Assembly: GCA_016202965.1 (NCBI GenBank)
Contig: JACQNQ010000037.1
Location: 1-12,531 of the forward strand
Reading direction: 5' to 3'
From: Candidatus Zambryskiibacteriota bacterium
GTDB lineage: Bacteria; Patescibacteriota; Minisyncoccia; Phycocordibacterales; DATDWN01
DNA length: 12,531 nucleotides
Shown: piece after piece, positions 9,789 through 12,531 of the stretch
Layout of the letters: each line of letters opens with the position of its first letter
Numbering within the stretch: the stretch's first letter is position 1
Position numbers and translations under genes: made by a program
The notes under the pieces: model-generated
Told to the model about the DNA's origin: nothing
The model's input: the letters and a program-made list of their open reading frames with translations, nothing else
The model's database searches: none

Positions 9789-11108
9789 ATGGAAAAAGAA
9801 ACGGATGATTTCAAAATAATCGGTGGCAGAAAACTTTTCGGCGGTATACAAACGAACACCTCAAAAAACGGAGCGATGGGACTTTTCTGCGCGGCACTGC
9901 TGAATAAACAAGAGACTTTGCTCCACGGCATACCGCGGATAGAAGAGATATCGCGCATCATAGAAATATTTGAGAGTGTTGGAGTAAAAATAGAATGGAT
10001 AGAAAAAAACTCCGTACGCATCATACCGCCGAAAAAGTTTCAGATTGGAAAAATAGAAGACAAGGCATCGACTAAAATCCGTTCCGTGCTGATGATGATA
10101 GGCGCGCTCATCCACAGCGAGAAAAAATTCACTATCCCTCACGCCGGCGGATGCAAAATGGGACAGAGAACAATCGCCGCGCACAGATACGGACTGGAAT
10201 CGCTCGGGGTTACAGTCAAAACAAAAGAATCCTGCTACGAAATAAGTCGCAAAAAACTGAAGCCGGCTGACATTGTGCTCTACGAAGCCAGCGACACGAC
10301 CACAGAAAATCTGCTTTTAGCGTCTGCGCTTATCCCGGGCATAACGACACTGCAATTCACTCCGCCAAACTATCAAGTTCAAGAAGTTTGTTTTTTTCTG
10401 GAGAAATGCGGGGTAAAGATAGAAGGCATCGGCACAAGCACTTTGGTCATATATGGAATAAAAGAGATTAATAAACCGGTTGAATACTGGAACAGCGAGG
10501 ACCCGACGGAATCAATGATGTTTGTAGCTTCCGCTATTGTGACCAACTCAAAATTGACCGTCACTCGCTGTCCGATAGATTTCCTTTCTCTTGAACTTTT
10601 GAAACTGGAAAAAATGGGGCTGAAATACGCAAAGTCAAAAAATTATTTGTCAAAAAACGGACATACGCGACTTTGTGATATCGTTGTATATCCGTCAAAA
10701 CTGACTGCGCTGTACGATAAAATCCACGCCTCGGCGTACCCGGGAATAAATACGGACAACTTGCCATTTTTTGTGCCTATTGCTACGCAAGCAGCCGGCA
10801 CCACTCTCGTTCACGACTGGATGTGGGAAAATCGCGCTATTTATTTTACCGAACTGAATAAACTTGGCGCAGATATTGTCCTGGCAGATCAGCATCGGGT
10901 TTTTATAAAAGGACCAAGCAAGCTCAAAGGAAATGAGATTGTCTGCCCGCCCGCTCTCCGTCCGGCAATGATAATACTGGTGGCAATGCTTGGCGCCCAA
11001 GGAGAATCTGTCCTCCGCAATGTTTATTCCATAAACCGCGGGTACGAAAATATCGCCAAACGCCTGAACGCCATAGGCGCAAATATCACTTTTTTGAATG
11101 ATTTTTAG
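9789..11108 (+). CDS. murA: UDP-N-acetylglucosamine 1-carboxyvinyltransferase (MurA-like)
   Basis: Transfers enolpyruvate from PEP to UDP-GlcNAc, the committed first step of peptidoglycan precursor synthesis. The 439 residues match the EPSP-synthase-like fold and length. Lys26-Asn27 (TSKNGAM) match E. coli Lys22-Asn23; Arg98 (KIRSV) matches Arg91; Cys122 in HAGGCKMGQR matches the catalytic, fosfomycin-sensitive Cys115; Arg127 matches Arg120; Asp323 in NTDNLPFF matches the general base Asp305; Arg391 matches Arg371; Arg417 in INRGYE matches Arg397. By my hand alignment the position of Asp369 is Ala389 and the usual Asp of IDRGYE is Asn416, so the enzyme is divergent. An open frame extends upstream to 9756, but ATG 9789 follows a consensus extended -10 and starts the conserved region. 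murC begins seven bases after its stop, so the two form a cell-wall operon. Confidence 0.88.
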   Translation: MEKETDDFKIIGGRKLFGGIQTNTSKNGAMGLFCAALLNKQETLLHGIPRIEEISRIIEIFESVGVKIEWIEKNSVRIIPPKKFQIGKIEDKASTKIRSVLMMIGALIHSEKKFTIPHAGGCKMGQRTIAAHRYGLESLGVTVKTKESCYEISRKKLKPADIVLYEASDTTTENLLLASALIPGITTLQFTPPNYQVQEVCFFLEKCGVKIEGIGTSTLVIYGIKEINKPVEYWNSEDPTESMMFVASAIVTNSKLTVTRCPIDFLSLELLKLEKMGLKYAKSKNYLSKNGHTRLCDIVVYPSKLTALYDKIHASAYPGINTDNLPFFVPIATQAAGTTLVHDWMWENRAIYFTELNKLGADIVLADQHRVFIKGPSKLKGNEIVCPPALRPAMIILVAMLGAQGESVLRNVYSINRGYENIAKRLNAIGANITFLNDF

Positions 11109-11115
11109 AAAGACT

Positions 11116-12405
11116 ATGGAAATAGATTTAGAAAAAATAAAAAAAGTGCATTTTGTTGGTATAGGAGGAATAGGCGTTTCTGCCATTGCCCGTCTGATGC
11201 ATCTTTCAGGTAAAAATGTTTCCGGTTCTGACATTGCAAAATCACTTATCACAGAAAAGTTGCGCCAATTTGGTATACAAATAAATATAGGGCATAAAAT
11301 TGAAAATGTTCCATCCGATACAGATTTAGTTATCCATACAATTGCCGTCAAAGAAGATAATTCTGAAATAATGCAAGCCAGAATGAAAGGTATAGAAATT
11401 AGGACATATCCGCAAATGCTCGCCGTTATTTCTAAAAATATGACAACTATCGCAGTATCTGGAACTCATGGAAAAACTACCACTACCGCCATGCTTTCTA
11501 AAATCTTGACTGATGCCGAACTTGACCCGACGGTTATTGTCGGTAGTCTGATGAAAGATTATGACAGCAATTTAATCGTCGGCCAAAGTGATTATTTTAT
11601 AGTAGAAGCATGTGAATATAGAAGGTCATTTTTAAATCTTTATCCTAAAATTTTAATTATTACAAATATTGATGAAGATCATTTGGATTATTATAAAGAT
11701 ATTTCTGATATCCAATCGGCTTTTCGAGAACTAGCCTTACGCATGCAAGACGGTTTGATTGTTTGTGATGCCACTGACAGAAGACTAAAACCCGTAATCC
11801 AAGGCCTAAAATGCAAAGTTATTAATTATATTTCGCATGTTGATAAAAATTGGAAATTAAAAACTCCCGGAGAACATAATCTTCAAAATGCGGCGGCTTG
11901 TTTGGCCGTAGCAGATTTTCTCGGTCTAGACAAAAACAAAACCATTAAATCTCTTGAAAGTTTCAGCGGAACTTGGCGAAGATTTGACCTGCGAGGAAAA
12001 ACAAAAAACGGAACAATAATATACGACGACTACGCTCATCATCCGCGGGAAATTATGGCTACTTTGGCTGGAATGAAAGAAATGTATCCAGATTACAGGC
12101 GAATAGCTTTTTTCCAACCACATTTATTCAGCAGAACAAAAGTCTTGCTTGATGAATTCTCCGAATCCTTTTACGATGCGGATGAGACATACATACTGCC
12201 TATTTATGCCGCGAGAGAAGGCTTTGACCAGACGATTGACTCTCAAATGCTTGTGGAAAAAATAAAGGAAAAGAACATCAGCGCGGGATATATTGAAAAT
12301 TTTGAAAAAGCGTTAGAAAAAATAAATGAATTTGATGAAAAGACTGCGGTCATAATAATGGGAGCCGGAAATATCTACGCTCTTTCTGATTTAACTTTAA
12401 AATAA
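11116..12405 (+). CDS. murC: UDP-N-acetylmuramate--L-alanine ligase (MurC)
   Basis: ATP-dependent ligase that adds L-Ala to UDP-MurNAc in the cytoplasm. In order: N-terminal Rossmann domain HFVGIGGIGVSAIA (12-25); ATP P-loop GTHGKTTTT (116-124); EACEYRRSF (164-172), the family's acidic Mg-site region, with Cys-Glu-Tyr where many MurC have Asp-Glu-Ser; NIDEDHLDYY (184-193); GEHNLQNAAAC (252-262); DDYAHHP (304-310); QPHLFSRT (334-341). At 429 residues it is somewhat shorter than E. coli MurC (491). The frame opens at 11098, but ATG 11116 is preferred because it precedes the conserved block and avoids overlap with the murA-like stop. No SD or promoter is evident, so translation is likely coupled to the upstream gene. 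Mpl ligase is the main alternative, disfavoured by the murA neighbour. Confidence 0.95.
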   Translation: MEIDLEKIKKVHFVGIGGIGVSAIARLMHLSGKNVSGSDIAKSLITEKLRQFGIQINIGHKIENVPSDTDLVIHTIAVKEDNSEIMQARMKGIEIRTYPQMLAVISKNMTTIAVSGTHGKTTTTAMLSKILTDAELDPTVIVGSLMKDYDSNLIVGQSDYFIVEACEYRRSFLNLYPKILIITNIDEDHLDYYKDISDIQSAFRELALRMQDGLIVCDATDRRLKPVIQGLKCKVINYISHVDKNWKLKTPGEHNLQNAAACLAVADFLGLDKNKTIKSLESFSGTWRRFDLRGKTKNGTIIYDDYAHHPREIMATLAGMKEMYPDYRRIAFFQPHLFSRTKVLLDEFSESFYDADETYILPIYAAREGFDQTIDSQMLVEKIKEKNISAGYIENFEKALEKINEFDEKTAVIIMGAGNIYALSDLTLK

Positions 12406-12412
12406 ACGTAAT

Positions 12413-12460
12413 AAAAAGCGTTCTGATATTCTTGAAAATATTAGGATGCTTTTTTATTTG
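12413..12460 (+). terminator. Terminator of the murA-murC operon
   Basis: AAAAAGC (12413-12419) pairs with GCTTTTT, and TTCTGATATT pairs with AATATTAGGA (with two G-T pairs) around CTTGAA, followed by TTTTTTATTTG. The A and T runs on both sides would allow it to work for an oncoming minus-strand gene too. Confidence 0.88.
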
Positions 12461-12531
12461 TAAGTGCCGGGAGAGAGAATTGGTCACAGATAATTTTTCT
12501 GCCGTCGCTCAAAAATTTCCGCGACCCCGCC
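12441..12531 (-). other. Possible 3' end of a minus-strand gene, frame uncertain
   Basis: Two minus-strand frames enter from the window edge. One ends GGVAEIFERRQKNYL with a stop at 12484-12486, before the terminator hairpin. The other reads 29 residues, including KFLSDGRKIICDQFSLPAL, and stops at 12441-12443 inside the hairpin. Convergent orientation with murC and the two-sided terminator suit either. Too little sequence is present to choose or to name a product. Confidence 0.3.

Noticed and set aside
10695..11351. 218-codon open frame on minus opposite murA/murC
   Set aside because: Antisense shadow of two clearly conserved genes; no SD and no recognisable domain.
1..12531. parS centromere sites near parB
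   Set aside because: Half-site-like GTTTCAC occurs once near 253, in serS, but no full GTTTCACGTGAAAC-type palindrome was found.
1..12531. CRISPR arrays, transposases, phage or defence genes
   Set aside because: No regularly spaced direct repeats of suitable length and no matching protein motifs were seen.

Overview
The window looks like a chromosomal piece of a small-genome, fermentative-type bacterium, most likely Candidate Phyla Radiation / Patescibacteria (Parcubacteria-like). This is inferred from gene content and style: short versions of core proteins (a 284-residue DprA, a Rel protein that stops after its TGS domain), divergent MurA next to MurC, AT-rich DNA, tight packing, and many starts without a Shine-Dalgarno (SD) site. 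No rRNA, tRNA, CRISPR array, transposase or phage gene was seen.

Layout: serS on the minus strand (17-1297); two small minus-strand genes of unknown function (1363-1605 and 1850-2047), separated by two strong hairpins, one a perfect 42-bp palindrome; dprA on plus (2088-2942), ending inside a 124-bp folded element with terminal inverted repeats (2937-3060); a small ribbon-helix-helix protein (3122-3319) with its own terminator; topA (3448-5844); a convergent secreted FecR-like protein on minus (5893-6465); a relA/spoT-type (p)ppGpp enzyme (6610-8133); an unknown 131-residue protein (8197-8592); parB on minus (8636-9670); then murA-like (9789-11108) and murC (11116-12405), followed by a terminator. 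The last ~90 bases may hold the 3' end of a further minus-strand gene.

How it fits together: most genes are core functions (tRNA charging, DNA uptake/recombination, supercoiling, stringent response, chromosome segregation, first steps of peptidoglycan precursor synthesis). Between them sit small accessory genes of unknown or regulatory type. The two groups differ in translation signals. serS, dprA, topA, relA and murA-like have a -10 element ending only 6-7 nt before the ATG (leaderless mRNAs), while the small genes and the FecR-like gene have a clear GGAGG- or GGAG-type SD site and a leader.

The most unusual structures are (1) topA, which carries at least six perfect or near-perfect inverted repeats, all in stretches that interrupt the conserved protein and stay in frame, one flanked by 10-bp direct repeats 57 bp apart; (2) the 124-bp palindromic element whose left end supplies the dprA stop codon; and (3) the leaderless-versus-SD split. 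No multi-gene defence or novel enzymatic system was recognised.
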